A stretch of DNA of 64,000 nt, from contig ML976984.1 in NCBI GenBank assembly GCA_010015675.1, forward strand, positions 807,534 through 871,533, written 5' to 3'. Of the stretch, positions 10,347-20,557 are shown piece after piece. The stretch's first letter is position 1. Each line of letters begins with the position of its first letter. Origin of the DNA: Byssothecium circinans. Taxonomy: Eukaryota; Ascomycota; Dothideomycetes; Pleosporales; Massarinaceae. The position numbers and the translations under genes were made by a program. Below the pieces are notes generated by a model. It was not told where the DNA came from and ran no database searches. It saw nothing but the letters and a program-made list of their open reading frames with translations.

Positions 10347-12763
10347 TTACTGCGGCTGTGGCCAGTAATCTAGCACGACCTGCTCCCCTATAAGCTCAAA
10401 TTCGACTTCATCTCGTGTTGGCTCGTCGAGTAACAGCTTATAGCGGCCCGCGTATAGCACCGTATTGCCCTTCTCGTCGACCCGCGCTAAACTGCCAAGA
10501 GAGATGTCGATCTGTGTATTCATCGCTTCGCCGGGGAAGATCTCCCTAAGGCGTTTGTAACCCACTAGCTCCTTGATGGCATATGGCTCCGGTCCGTTCG
10601 TGTGGGATACAAATACTAAGCCCACAAAGTCGGAAGTCGTAGACCCTGTATTCCGAACTGAGAAGGGTACAGAAAAGGAGGTACAGAGATCTTTGTGCTT
10701 TTCGCTGCATTGGTCGAGTAGGCTTGAGATGTTGAACTGCCTATGCTGAGTCCGCCAGTTGTCACCGAGCTGAGTGCTGAATGAAGGCTCGAATGTAGTG
10801 TAATGCAGACCGTAACCGAACGGGAGAACTGTGTCGTTATTGAACATATACGTACGGCCAGGGTGACTTGCCGAGGGCCGCAGACTCATTTCGGTCATCG
10901 GTATCTTAGTGACATAGCTGCTCGGGTAGATGGAAATTGGCAACCTTGCGGCCGGCGCAACGAAGCCGGTGAGGACGTCGAAAACTGCCGTCCCACCCTC
11001 CTGGCCGCCGTAGCCGGCCCAAACAAGGGCGGAGACGTTCTCATTATTAAGAAGTGGAGAATGATCGAGACTTGTCCCCATCTGTATGACGACCAGAGGT
11101 TTACCTAACGCACCCAGCTGCTCAATATGCGCGAGCTGCGAAGGCGACCATGCGATGTTGGTGCGATCGAGACTCTCCCGCTCCACTGTAATGTCAATGC
11201 CGCCAAAATAGAGGACTATATCTGCATGTTCTGCTGCTGCCAGTCCAGGCTGCGTCCAATCGCCACTCGTCTCGTTTTGAAGCGTTGGGCCATTGGCGTA
11301 GTTGACTCGGTAACCCAGTTGCTGCGCCGCATAGAGTGGCCCATGTATGTACGGTGGAATGCCAAAGTAGGTGGCGAGCAGCTGTCCTGTCGCATTAGCC
11401 CACATCCCCACCACGGCAATCGTCGCGTTGGAACGCAGCTTCAAAGGCAGAGCGCCGCTGTTTTTCAACAGCACCATGCCCTCCGCTGCAGTTCGCCGTG
11501 CAAGTTGCTGAGATTCAGTTGTACTGACGTCCTTCCATGAGAGCCGCCGGTAGGATGTGTTGTTGGCATTAGGGTCAAAGTAGCCAACTCGCACGAGACC
11601 TTCGTATTGCCTCGCAAGAGCTCGGTCAATGACCTTCTCGCTGATGATTGACTGGCTGTAAGCGCCAGCAACGTCCGTCAGATTGTGTTGGCAGACGTTG
11701 TCTGTCCCAGCATTATACGACGCTGCCGCAGCCTGAGCGGCTGTTTCGACGTAGTGGTGGTCCTTGTAAATGTTCTGCACCGCTCCACAGTCGCTGACGA
11801 TGTAGTTGTTGTCCTCTGTCCATCCCCAGTGGTTGCGGAGGACCGTCTGGAGGAGATACTCATTTGCGCAGGCTGGCACGCCATTGACGGAGTTGTATGA
11901 ACACATGATTGAGCCGACTTTCGAGTCGCGGGCGCACTGCTGGAAGGGTGCGAGGTAGTACTCCACAAGCTCCTGCAGCGAGACTTTTGCATCAAACTCG
12001 TAGCGAGTAACACCATTCCAGTCTTCGAGGTCATATGCCGCATAGTGCTTGCAGGTCGCGACCACTTTTTTGACTGGATTGGAGTCTCCCTCAAGAGCGT
12101 GGAGCAGGTGCTTCACGTATCCTTTGATTCGAAATGGGTCTTCGCCCGGAGTTTCAAGGCCTCTCCCCCATCTTGGATCTTTGAACGGATTGACATTAGG
12201 GGTCCAGTAGTCCAGCCCGGCCCTGCCAGCATTACTGAAAGCTCGAGCCTCAGTACTGATTGCGGAGCCGACTTTTGCGATGTTGTCGTCATCAAACGCC
12301 GCGCTGAGGAGGATGGGTAATGCGAAGGAGGTGGCATGAGAGTAAGGCCCGGCGTGCGCATAGACGCTAGGGTCGGAGAAATCGGTAGTGTTGGAAACGT
12401 TTGTGAGGCCAGCGAAAGGCATTCCACGGAGGAGTGCAAGGCCATGTAGTGCTTCCCCCCACCACTCGTATGCTGGTAGTCCGATGCGTGGCACACCCGG
12501 TGCTTGACTATTACTGGTAAGCCAGGCTAGATTCGCCCGAATTTATTTACTCACTCTATGAGTTGTGGGAACTTCTCTTCGAGGGTTAGGATTGACACAA
12601 GGGCAGCAGCTCTATCTGGAGGAGACGCGTTGGTATCACAGATCAGGTTTCTGGCAAGAGGGCCATTGACACAGTCTGGAAACTGATATCCGTGTGCACT
12701 AGGAGAAGCTGCCAATAAGATTATTGGCGCAAATGAGTACAACGACTTTTTCGCGACAGCCAT
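10347..12763 (-). CDS. Secreted GH3 exo-1,4-beta-xylosidase
   Basis: Exons 12763-12555 and 12513-10347 join in phase 2, giving 791 residues, as usual for fungal GH3 xylosidases. An N-terminal signal peptide (LLAASPSAHG) precedes the mature protein. Family blocks appear in order: APGVPRIGLPAYEWW, the nucleophile motif IVSDCGA near residue 310 (Asp in SDC is typical of the xylosidase branch), the C-terminal GH3 domain with ERESLDRT carrying the probable acid/base Glu, and a fibronectin-III-like end. It should release xylose from xylo-oligosaccharides outside the cell. Several NxS/T sequons are present. Candidate XlnR and CreA sites lie upstream at 13098 and 12830. Confidence 0.93.
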
Positions 12764-12819
12764 CTTGAAAACAGTTCTGGTACGATGTCGGACATCGAAA
12801 AATCGCGTAGAACAAAGTA

Positions 12820-12835
12820 CTTAAATAGACCCCGG
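12820..12835 (-). promoter_or_regulatory. Possible TATA-like and CreA site of GH3 gene
   Basis: On the minus strand a TATTTAAG-like element sits about 60 bp before the start codon. CCCCGG at 12830-12835 fits the CreA consensus SYGGRG. Carbon-catabolite repression of xylosidases by CreA is well known; binding here is inference from a short motif. Confidence 0.35.
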
Positions 12836-13097
12836 AAGAGAAGTGACGCTACAGCAAAGGCGAACATCACATCGCTGCTTCCATTTAGGCTTTTCTGACG
12901 GACTGTAGGCATGTTTACGCGTACAATACGCTATATTATAGAGCGCACTGTTTAGTGGAAAGTCAAGGCGACCGAGCCATGTCCTGCGGCCGAACTGCGT
13001 ATGTTTTTCACAAGGTCTTCCTCAATCGTGTGTGCAAGCCGAGGCATCGGCAGAAGTAAGAGTGTCGTTAAGAAGATGGTCCTGGAAACATTGCGAG

Positions 13098-13104
13098 GGC
13101 TAAA
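13098..13104 (+). promoter_or_regulatory. Possible XlnR/Xyr1 site (GGCTAAA)
   Basis: A perfect GGCTAAA lies about 335 bp upstream of the xylosidase start. XlnR activates fungal xylanolytic genes through GGCTAA-type sites. A 7-mer can occur by chance, so support is modest. Confidence 0.35.
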
Positions 13105-13336
13105 TAGATTAGTACAAAGCGTTCGGGGGGTACGACTGAAGAGAGCGAACAAATAAGCAGGACATACCTGTATAGGAAGGCACTGAAGGCTATGTAACAA
13201 GGGTGCCTTGTAAAGCAGCAACATCGCATTCATCTCGAAAGTAAAACGGTCCGCTAGACGCGAAGACAATGGAACAGTACCCAAAGTCGACCTTTGACCT
13301 ACATAACTGGAGTAGAATAACTAGCAACAAACTTGA

Positions 13337-15226
13337 CTATTCAGCGAAGATTAGGGCGATCATTGTCTTGGTCGCCGCAAAAGCACCTTTGCTTTGTAGT
13401 AGCGAATTGAAAGTTTCCGGTATTTTCCTGAAACTGTTGTCGCTGTCTGCTTCAGTCCCTGATACCATGTTAGTTCCGTCTTGCTTGGGGAGGGTTCGGC
13501 TTGACTTACAAACTTCAGGCACCGCAGCCTTGACACCGATATCCGACTCTGCCTCTCCAGTCCAGTCAAATCCAATCTTCCAACTAATTTTCATCACAAC
13601 GTGTTGGTCCTCTAGCACCAACACATCGCGGCCGAGATGTCGATTGATGTCTTTACGGGCGACGGTCTTCCCAGTAGATGTTTGCGGAGCATTTTCTCTA
13701 TCGTTGCTTGTTCTCCCCGGTATCAGGCGCGCGAATGACGTCTCACACCTGTGCCAATATTCAGCACGTTTTCTTGAAATTTCCCAATAAGAGCCCATTG
13801 CCCATGAAGCGTTGCCGAGATCTTGTTCCTGTGCTTTCTTGCGCATATACATGCCTAGCTCGCGCTCGGCCCAGGACGATAACTTTTGAATTTCGAGATC
13901 GATTATTGTGTTGGTGAGGATATCGATGACGACAGAAATTGACGCTGTCAGAAGCTTTTGGGGACCCGTAATGTCTATGATGTGCATCTGGTGGACGCGA
14001 TTCGAGCTCTGAGACACCCTCCCCGGAAGTAAATTCAGCTGTGTTGTTATCTTGAAGTCCGTGAACATCTCCAGATACGGGAGCGGGTCGTCTAGCTCTA
14101 ATGGTCGATGTGACGCCACAGGTTTTTGTTGCGGCTGTCCTGACTTCGGTGGAGGTACAACGCGCGTTGAGAAGGGAAGGAATGAGCACAGAAGACTAGA
14201 TATTGAGGGCGTTTGTTCTTCTTTAGCGTCCGAGCCGGTCTTTCCGATCTTGTTGATGAAAGCAATCAGGTCTTCTCTTTCGGCTGGAGTGAGAACATGA
14301 GTAGCAGATTGCGCTCCTATCTTCCCAATTTCCTCGGTACATCGCGAGACTTGATTTTCCAAATCTTTCAGCTCTTTCGCCAGCCGATTCTTCTCCCGCC
14401 TCCTTTGCTCTAGTTCGGAATTGGGTGGCTCTCTCGTCTTCTTGTTCTCCACTTCAGCTTCACCATTCTCGACAGGCCCATCTGGTAGCATCTCCGACTC
14501 GTTCTGCTGTACAGGTGCCGCCTTAGGCCGCAGTGGTGATTGTTTGGCCATACTTTTGAGCTTCTGTGGTCTCTTGCTCGGAGAAGAGTACAGGATACCA
14601 CGGCGCGGTGTGTCATGTTCCTCCAACGCTCGTTGTGAAGGTGTCATAGGTAGGTCTGCGTCATCATTGCGAATAATGCCACCATTTGTAATTGCCTTCT
14701 TGTATGTTCCCGTTCTTTGAGCGCGAGGTGTGACGTTCTGCGACTCCTGTGTGCGCGCTTGTTCAGCGGCAGCAATTGCATGGCTATGGTCCTCGCCGTT
14801 CTCAGTCTCTTGCCTTGAGCTTGACTGTGTGTCCTTGTCACCTAGAATGTACGCACGAGCTTCCCTCCCCTTCGCGTGAATATGGCCATATCCGTTTTGG
14901 CCTGCAACTGCCGAGCCGGACGACGACGGTCGTGGTTGTGGAAGCAAGCTGGGATAGTTGCGCGCAAGACTGGCTTTGGTTGGCGAAGCAAATGACGGCC
15001 GCCGTGGAGGTTTTCTGAGAGGACTTGACGCTCTATCGAATGCGGCTTTCGTAGGCGACACGGATGGCCGTCGAGGTGGTGCTTTCAGTGGGCTTGACGG
15101 TCTGTCTGGGCCTGCTGCGGTATGCGCGAAAGATGGCCGTCGCGGCGGTTGTTTGAGGGGGCTTGAGGGTCTTCCGTCCGTGTCTGGGGAAGCTGTCTTC
15201 CTCCTCTTTCGCGCAGGTCCCTCCAT
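13337..15226 (-). CDS. Uncharacterised nuclear-type protein, possibly inner-kinetochore (CENP-O/P-like)
   Basis: Exons 15226-13510 and 13458-13337 give 612 residues. The frame is also open through the 51-nt intron (GTAAGT donor, CTAAC branch, CAG acceptor), so an unspliced reading of 629 residues exists. The N-terminal 80 residues contain three copies of a basic module (RPSSPLK..PPRRPSF) and a KRRK stretch, suggesting a disordered, CDK-phosphorylated, nuclear region. A coiled coil lies near residues 270-300. The C-terminal half is globular, with a closing WKIGFDWTGEAES block. The coiled coil plus C-terminal fold recall the RWD kinetochore proteins CENP-O/CENP-P, but I cannot confirm this. It could be another chromatin protein. 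Confidence 0.7.
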   Translation of the reverse strand: MEGPARKRRKTASPDTDGRPSSPLKQPPRRPSFAHTAAGPDRPSSPLKAPPRRPSVSPTKAAFDRASSPLRKPPRRPSFASPTKASLARNYPSLLPQPRPSSSGSAVAGQNGYGHIHAKGREARAYILGDKDTQSSSRQETENGEDHSHAIAAAEQARTQESQNVTPRAQRTGTYKKAITNGGIIRNDDADLPMTPSQRALEEHDTPRRGILYSSPSKRPQKLKSMAKQSPLRPKAAPVQQNESEMLPDGPVENGEAEVENKKTREPPNSELEQRRREKNRLAKELKDLENQVSRCTEEIGKIGAQSATHVLTPAEREDLIAFINKIGKTGSDAKEEQTPSISSLLCSFLPFSTRVVPPPKSGQPQQKPVASHRPLELDDPLPYLEMFTDFKITTQLNLLPGRVSQSSNRVHQMHIIDITGPQKLLTASISVVIDILTNTIIDLEIQKLSSWAERELGMYMRKKAQEQDLGNASWAMGSYWEISRKRAEYWHRCETSFARLIPGRTSNDRENAPQTSTGKTVARKDINRHLGRDVLVLEDQHVVMKISWKIGFDWTGEAESDIGVKAAVPEVCKSSRTLPKQDGTNMVSGTEADSDNSFRKIPETFNSLLQSKGAFAATKTMIALIFAE

Positions 15227-15673
15227 GGTTGCGCAAGGTGATTGGAAACACGGAAAGTCCGGACTCGTTTATGGAAACGGTGTTGAACGAGATGTGCGCG
15301 GGTTGGCGGATGCGCAGCTGGAGAGACGCGTCGTGAACTAGCAATTTAAGTAGTAATACATGCGGCGGCGACGGCAACGCGTGCTTGAGCCTCCGTCGAT
15401 GTGGTGAACGTCGATGAGCGCGTCGGCGCGTGTGGTGTTGTGGGGGTGGTCGTTCGTCGGGGCAAGTCTAGCCGACATTCGCAAAGCGACGTAAAGTGAC
15501 GCAGCGCACAACTGCTTTCGAAGTACTCTTTCACTAATTTCGAAACCAAGTTGCTCGGTGGTTACAATTTGATTAAGCCGTTTTGAATGAACTTCTAGTT
15601 TACTTAAAACGGAGACAGGTCAACAAATGATGCTATCCACTGCTCTCCCGCAACGGCGCATTTGTTAGCAGAA
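15227..15673. other. Divergent promoter region
   Basis: The 447 bp between the divergently transcribed 13.3-15.2 kb gene and the OXLD1-type gene. I see no coding signal; it presumably holds both promoters. Confidence 0.5.
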
Positions 15674-16458
15674 ATGGAACAGCTTGCACGCTCCACGCGG
15701 CCACTCGCCCTGCGCCACGGGATATGTGGCTCATTTCCGCAAAGGAAAGGCATGCAAAATAATGACCGGATACATCGGCGGTACAAAGGGTATATTGCGC
15801 CTCCTGGTGGTCAAGCCCACCCAGTACAAGGCTTCTACGCAGGTGAGCCATTCCACTTGGAAGGCGGCTCAAGTCTATTCTAACATCATTAGAGCTTCTT
15901 AAGAAACTCAAAATCAAGAAACAACCTCCACCTCCACCCCCACCCGAAGCCCAGCCGCGAGAACCAGTCCCTCTTCCAAGAAAGAAGACCGAGGAAACAT
16001 GGGAAAGAGCACAGAAGGTGTTTGGGTCACGAGACAAGGCTGCAGTAGAACGCAGGAAGCAGTGGCAAGCTTCTACACAGAACATTGCTGGAGTCATGGT
16101 GCCGCCTCGGCCGACAGAGCCAGACAATTGCTGCATGTCAGGGTGTGTCAATTGCGTGTGGGATATGTACCGCGATGAAATGGAAGAATGGGCGGCGAAG
16201 AGCGCCGAAGCAAGAGCTCGGATGCAGGCGCAAAACAAAGATAAACAGGATGGTGCCAAGGCATTGGCCGCACGAGATATACCGTCCCTAGCAACTAGTA
16301 TGGACGACGATGGGGGAGGTAGCGAGACAAACTGGGTCCCAAGTGAAAGCAAGGTCGATCTTTTTGAAGATATCCCAGTCGGCATCAGAGAGTTTATGCG
16401 GACAGAGAAGGCGTTAAAGCAGAAACACCGCGCGGAGCAAACCCCTTCCGCACCATAG
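15674..16458 (+). CDS. Oxidoreductase-like (OXLD1-type) mitochondrial protein
   Basis: Exons 15674-15842 and 15893-16458 (phase 1) give 244 residues. The Arg-rich, acid-poor N-terminus resembles a mitochondrial presequence. HPVQGFYAELLK runs across the splice junction, then comes a proline run. The core domain PPRPTEPDNCCMSGCVNCVW (127-146, Cys 136, 137, 141, 144) is the hallmark of the oxidoreductase-like domain shared with human OXLD1. The four cysteines probably bind metal or form disulfides. Function of this family is poorly defined; mitochondrial location is inferred. The C-terminus ends with a VDLFEDIPVGIREFM motif. The gene converges on DPM3, with stops 144 bp apart. Confidence 0.85.
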
Positions 16459-16602
16459 GATATATTCTTGAACATCCATGACCCCTCGCTTTTACCCAAT
16501 GCAATCCCAACACTCTCCAAATGATACCCCCGTATACCGGTACGCCATTGCATGCTTCCGCGCCCTTATGGATCGGCGCCCCGTACAGATACCGCACCGC
16601 GC

Positions 16603-16991
16603 CTAGTCAGATCCAACGTCCACACCCTTAGCGCGGAGCTCTGCCCTAGCCTGCTGTATCTCTGCGAGAATTTCCTTGTGAGCTTCGGGGACGTCGTTGA
16701 AGGTGAAGACTCCCCAGCCGAGCTTGAAGAGGAGGTATGCGCCGAAGGAGACGAGGGCCCAGAAGGGGAGCTGTAAAGTGTCAACTGAAAGGATCGAAGG
16801 CGTGCATAGTAGCCGAGACGTACTACCGGGACAATCTCTTTTTGAATCTTTTCGGGTAGAGCTACTATCCCCGTGAAGACCGCTAGGTAGAGCTGTGCTT
16901 GTCAGGTATGCGTCGAGAGGTGGGACATCCGGGGTTTACATACGGAGGTCAGAAGCATAGCAATTGAGATGGTCTGTTGAGCGCGCGTCAT
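16603..16991 (-). CDS. dpm3: Dolichol-phosphate mannosyltransferase subunit 3
   Basis: Three small exons, 16991-16944, 16892-16827 and 16770-16603, all in phase 0, give 93 residues, almost exactly the size of human DPM3 (92). Two N-terminal membrane segments (SIAMLLTS then LYLAVFTGIVAL) precede LPEKIQKEIVP and the signature LPFWALVSFGAYLLFKLGWG. The C-terminal helix reads FNDVPEAHKEILAEI and ends KGVDVGSD. DPM3 anchors and stabilises the catalytic DPM1 subunit at the ER membrane, supplying dolichol-phosphate mannose for N-glycans, O-mannosylation and GPI anchors. The gene is easily missed because no exon exceeds 170 nt. Confidence 0.93.
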
Positions 16992-17447
16992 TTTGGCGAC
17001 TATTACCCGGAGAAACTTAAATAGGTATTGGGTGATTCGAACGAGTGACTGCGGCAGGGTGAGCGCTCGTCGTCGCAATCCTCTCGACACATCTCACAAA
17101 TTGATGCACGCCGCGCCAGGGTCCAGCTCAGCACGTGATGGCTTATATAATCTCCGCTTGCTCCCACTTCAAAGTGCTTCTCTTAGTACGCAAGGTTTCT
17201 GGAGCGACCAGAAAGCTAGCCTCGAAGACAAACCCGTTGAGCTGCAGCAGTATCACTCTACTGAGGAACGAAGAGCGACTACGTGGAGAGAAATTGGGAC
17301 TGAAGCGCTCAGCCTCCTACGGAGCGTTCGTCCTTGATCCAACACATGCGAGTAACATTTCGGGTCGCAGCGATCGCCTTTTGACCTCTTGTCTATACAC
17401 CGGGGTTTCCAATACTTATCATCATATGATTGTTCATTCCAACTACC
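16992..17447. other. Divergent promoter, DPM3 / SmgGDS-like
   Basis: 456 bp between two divergent starts. No gene is seen; it presumably carries both promoters. Confidence 0.5.
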
Positions 17448-19532
17448 ATGCCTTCATTCAGCGAGCAATCGGACAAGTTCTTGGAGGAAGTAGAGGTGTA
17501 TTTGGAGCAGGGTCCTTCACCCGACAATCAGCAACTAAAAGAAGTCGTCTCACGGCTACAAAGCAACACTGAAACCGCCGAAAAGGCTATACAACTGCTA
17601 GGAACAGCAGCAGGGAGTAATCGTACGAGGCACTCCAACATGTTGAACATCATATGATGCTGATTATCAGGTAGATGCATGGCAAGAGCCTTTTCAGCGC
17701 TGTGGAATTCTTGAGCATGTTTTACAGAGCCTCGATCCCCCCACACTACCGGTATCAGTAGCTAAGCAGCATCTACGTGTCATTGGAAATTGCGTTGCGG
17801 ATAATGGTACAGCTGCCTTCCACAAATACTAAGTGGGGACTGACATGTCCCAAGATGACATCCGAGAGATCGTCACGAAAGATCTCGACAAGATCGTCGC
17901 TTGCTTAGCTATGGAAGAACTATCTACGACCGTTTTAGTGGTATTATACAACCTCGGGAATGACTTCGGTATGCTTGGCTGACCCAAAGGTAAGATCTGA
18001 CTGACAGGCGTAGAACCAACACGCATCGAAGCAGCGAATTCAAGACTTGACAACACCCTCGCAGAGTATCTCGCAGCTGGAAAGATATCAGGAGAGGCGG
18101 TCGAGTATGCCACAGATTTATTGACCTGGGTCACGGAAATGCTCACGCCAGACCAACTTGAAGACAACACATCTGTGCAAGTCTTCAACAACATTTTAAA
18201 GGCCTCCCCAGATTACCAAGAAGAGCACAGCGATGAGTTTATATCCATTTTGATCCATTATCTACAGGATCCCCAGTTCCAACAGAAGGTCGCTGCGCCC
18301 GAGACTGTTAAGCGGTTGCTCGATTTGCTTTTCGATTTCGAGGAAATGTTAAGGGCTGAGGAGACCGAAGCTGTTTTCCGAGAATTGAACACGCATACTG
18401 ACCCCAACAAAGTGGTCTCTGAAGAGATGAACGTCGTACTCACGGTCCGACTCATCAACTCGATCTCCGCCATCTCCGCTTCGGATGCCTTCATTCGAGC
18501 CACCAAACTGGAAAGTTCGGTCGTCGAAAAGGTCGTATCCAAACTAGTATCTCCGAGAGTAACGGCATCTACAGTGTGCGTATGCGTTATACTCGGCAAC
18601 CTTGCAACGTCTGATCAGGCGTGTATCGAGATGGTCAAAGATATGGGCCTCCACCTCCCCTTGATGGACATCTTATCACGAAGGAGGGAACAAGCAATCC
18701 TCTATACAGCAGCAGGTTTTATGCGTCATCTCGCCTTCCCCGAAGTCAACCGATCGATACTGGGCGAGGCAGGATTGATCGAGACGTGCAGCCACCTCCT
18801 CACCAATGAAGACGCCCCTGTTCGCGGAGAAGCAGCTGCCATTCTGTGTAAGCTTGTCTCAAATAGCTTCCCGAACATCAAGAAGATTTTTTATGAAGCA
18901 GTTCCTGAAAAGATCACGGTTGCTCAATTACCCGGCGTCGAAGTTCCAGAACATCCAACCATTCTGTACCATCTCATCACTCAGGCACTTGCTCCCTCCG
19001 GCCCACTGCCGAGCACATCGATGAAGAACCCCATGATCGAAATCGGGCGGACTCTTGTTACCGCTCTGAGATATCTTCGCCGCTCCGACGCTGAACAAGA
19101 CGTTGATGCAGTCACACGTCACATGTTAAAATCCCCAGTTATCGCTCGTCCCATTGCACGACTCGTACGTCAGCGGTTCTATGCTGATGCGAGGTCGGAA
19201 GGCCTGCTAGGATTGGGCTTGATGGCGCAGACTCATGAAGGCGCTGTGTGCGTGGTGGAAGAGATGAAGGCTGATGACGGATTGCTGGACGCTATCAAGG
19301 AGTTTGCGGCTGAGCAGAAGGGTGGGGAAGAAAGCAATGCAAGTGCTGGAAGGAATTACCAAAATGCGGTAGTGCTCTTACATGGGTTGGCGAAGAATGG
19401 AGTAAGTCGAAGTAGTTGTTGAATATGTGGCTTAGGGGCTTTGCTAATTGCTTGAAGGTCTATGCTATAGATACTTCATTGAGGAGCGATGTGGAGGGGT
19501 TGCAGGCGGAGCTCAAACGACTCATAGTCTAG
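17448..19532 (+). CDS. Armadillo-repeat SmgGDS (RAP1GDS1)-like protein
   Basis: Five exons, 17448-17622, 17675-17806, 17855-17968, 18008-19401 and 19458-19532, close in phase and give 629 residues (human RAP1GDS1: about 607). The protein is almost all helical repeats. Typical ARM blocks are HLRVIGNCVADND, LVVLYNLGNDF and VCVILGNLATSDQACIEMV, the latter very close to SmgGDS repeats. SmgGDS proteins bind C-terminally prenylated or polybasic Ras/Rho-family GTPases and help exchange or traffic them. A corresponding role here is inference. The donor of the first intron could be GTAATC at 17617 instead of GTACGA at 17623; either keeps frame. Confidence 0.82.
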
Positions 19533-20089
19533 GATACTTGGAAGGGCTCTTCCTTAAATCGCATCCTGAGCAAACGCCACTTGAAGATCAGCAATTATTA
19601 GCAATGGTGAGATCCACTACTACAAAGATAACCCTGCTTTCCCTAACCACCTAGATTAGCCTCAAGCTCCAACAATAACTCATTGTTAGCAGGATGTTCA
19701 TTAAAAGTCAGACATGTGTATTCTAGAGTCAACGTTCCATGCACACCCGCAACTTTCGACGGGATGTCAAAGCTAACAGAATCCGAATTGAATCGTCACC
19801 ACTCATACGAAACCCTCGTTTCTTCACTATCACCCCGAGTCGCAAACTCACACATTTACGATAAACAACACAATATCCATGATTTCCAAAATCATCAATT
19901 TACACAAAAGCAGAAGCTAGCTAGCAAGCCAAACGAGTGGACGCGCAAATAAGCGCAAATCAAAACAACACCCATTCACCCCAAATCGCCCTCACCACAC
20001 CACCCTCATCCCAAACACCCATCACCTTCCCTCAAACCCCATCACACGCAAACAACGCTCCCACAACAACCATCTAGCCGCCTATCTAT
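19533..20089. other. Intergenic, convergent 3' ends
   Basis: Between two convergent genes. The stretch 19960-20080 is C/A-rich and low in complexity. No gene is supported. Confidence 0.5.
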
Positions 20090-20557
20090 CTAGCACGAAA
20101 CCTGGAAACTCCCAAAAGTAACCTTGTTGCAGCCACCACTCAAAGACTTCGTAGATCCGGCACAGTTCGGCCCAGAGAAGGTCTTCCACTTGCATCCGCC
20201 ATTGAGTTGGACATTGATGCTCTGGCCACCGGGGTGGCAACCACCTCCATCACCATGGAGTTTGGTCGCCTTGCCTGTGTTGCAGTTTGGGCCTGAGTAG
20301 AGAATGCTAGGGGAAAAGGTGAATTAGTGTTATGTAGCTAGGAAGAATATATGCAGATAAATAGGATGGTTAGGTAACAGGGGGACGGCGGGGTATGAGA
20401 AGAGCATCACTTACGCGTCCCAGACACCACGCTTCTCGAGGGGTGTCGTGCCCGCGTCAGCTTCAGCGATGAGATTGGCCGCAGGAGCGGGAGAGGAAGC
20501 GGCGAGGGAGGAGAGGAAGATGAGGGTGAAAGCGGTGTTCTTGATCGAGAAGAGCAT
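20090..20557 (-). CDS. Small secreted cysteine-rich protein with Kex2-type site
   Basis: Exons 20557-20415 and 20306-20090 give 119 residues. A signal peptide (FTLIFLSSLAASSPAPA) is followed by a short acidic propeptide ending PLEKR at 39-43, a classical Kex2 cleavage site. The mature 76 residues contain six cysteines (56, 71, 86, 96, 107, 119), enough for three disulfides. Two half-repeats are visible: YSGPNC..LHGDGGGC and FSGPNC..SLSGGC. The layout is typical of effector-like or antimicrobial-like fungal peptides, but I recognise no named family. The upstream in-frame Met at 20668 is not ATG and would disrupt the signal peptide. Confidence 0.82.

Larger units (their letters stand above)
12764..13336. 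other. Intergenic with GH3 promoter
   Basis: This contains the beta-xylosidase promoter and the 3' flank of the next gene. A 110-codon open frame on the minus strand (12952-13284) has no domain and I do not call it. Confidence 0.6.

Noticed and set aside
12952..13284. 110-codon minus-strand frame in the GH3 upstream region
   Set aside because: No domain, biased composition and position inside a promoter; probably chance.
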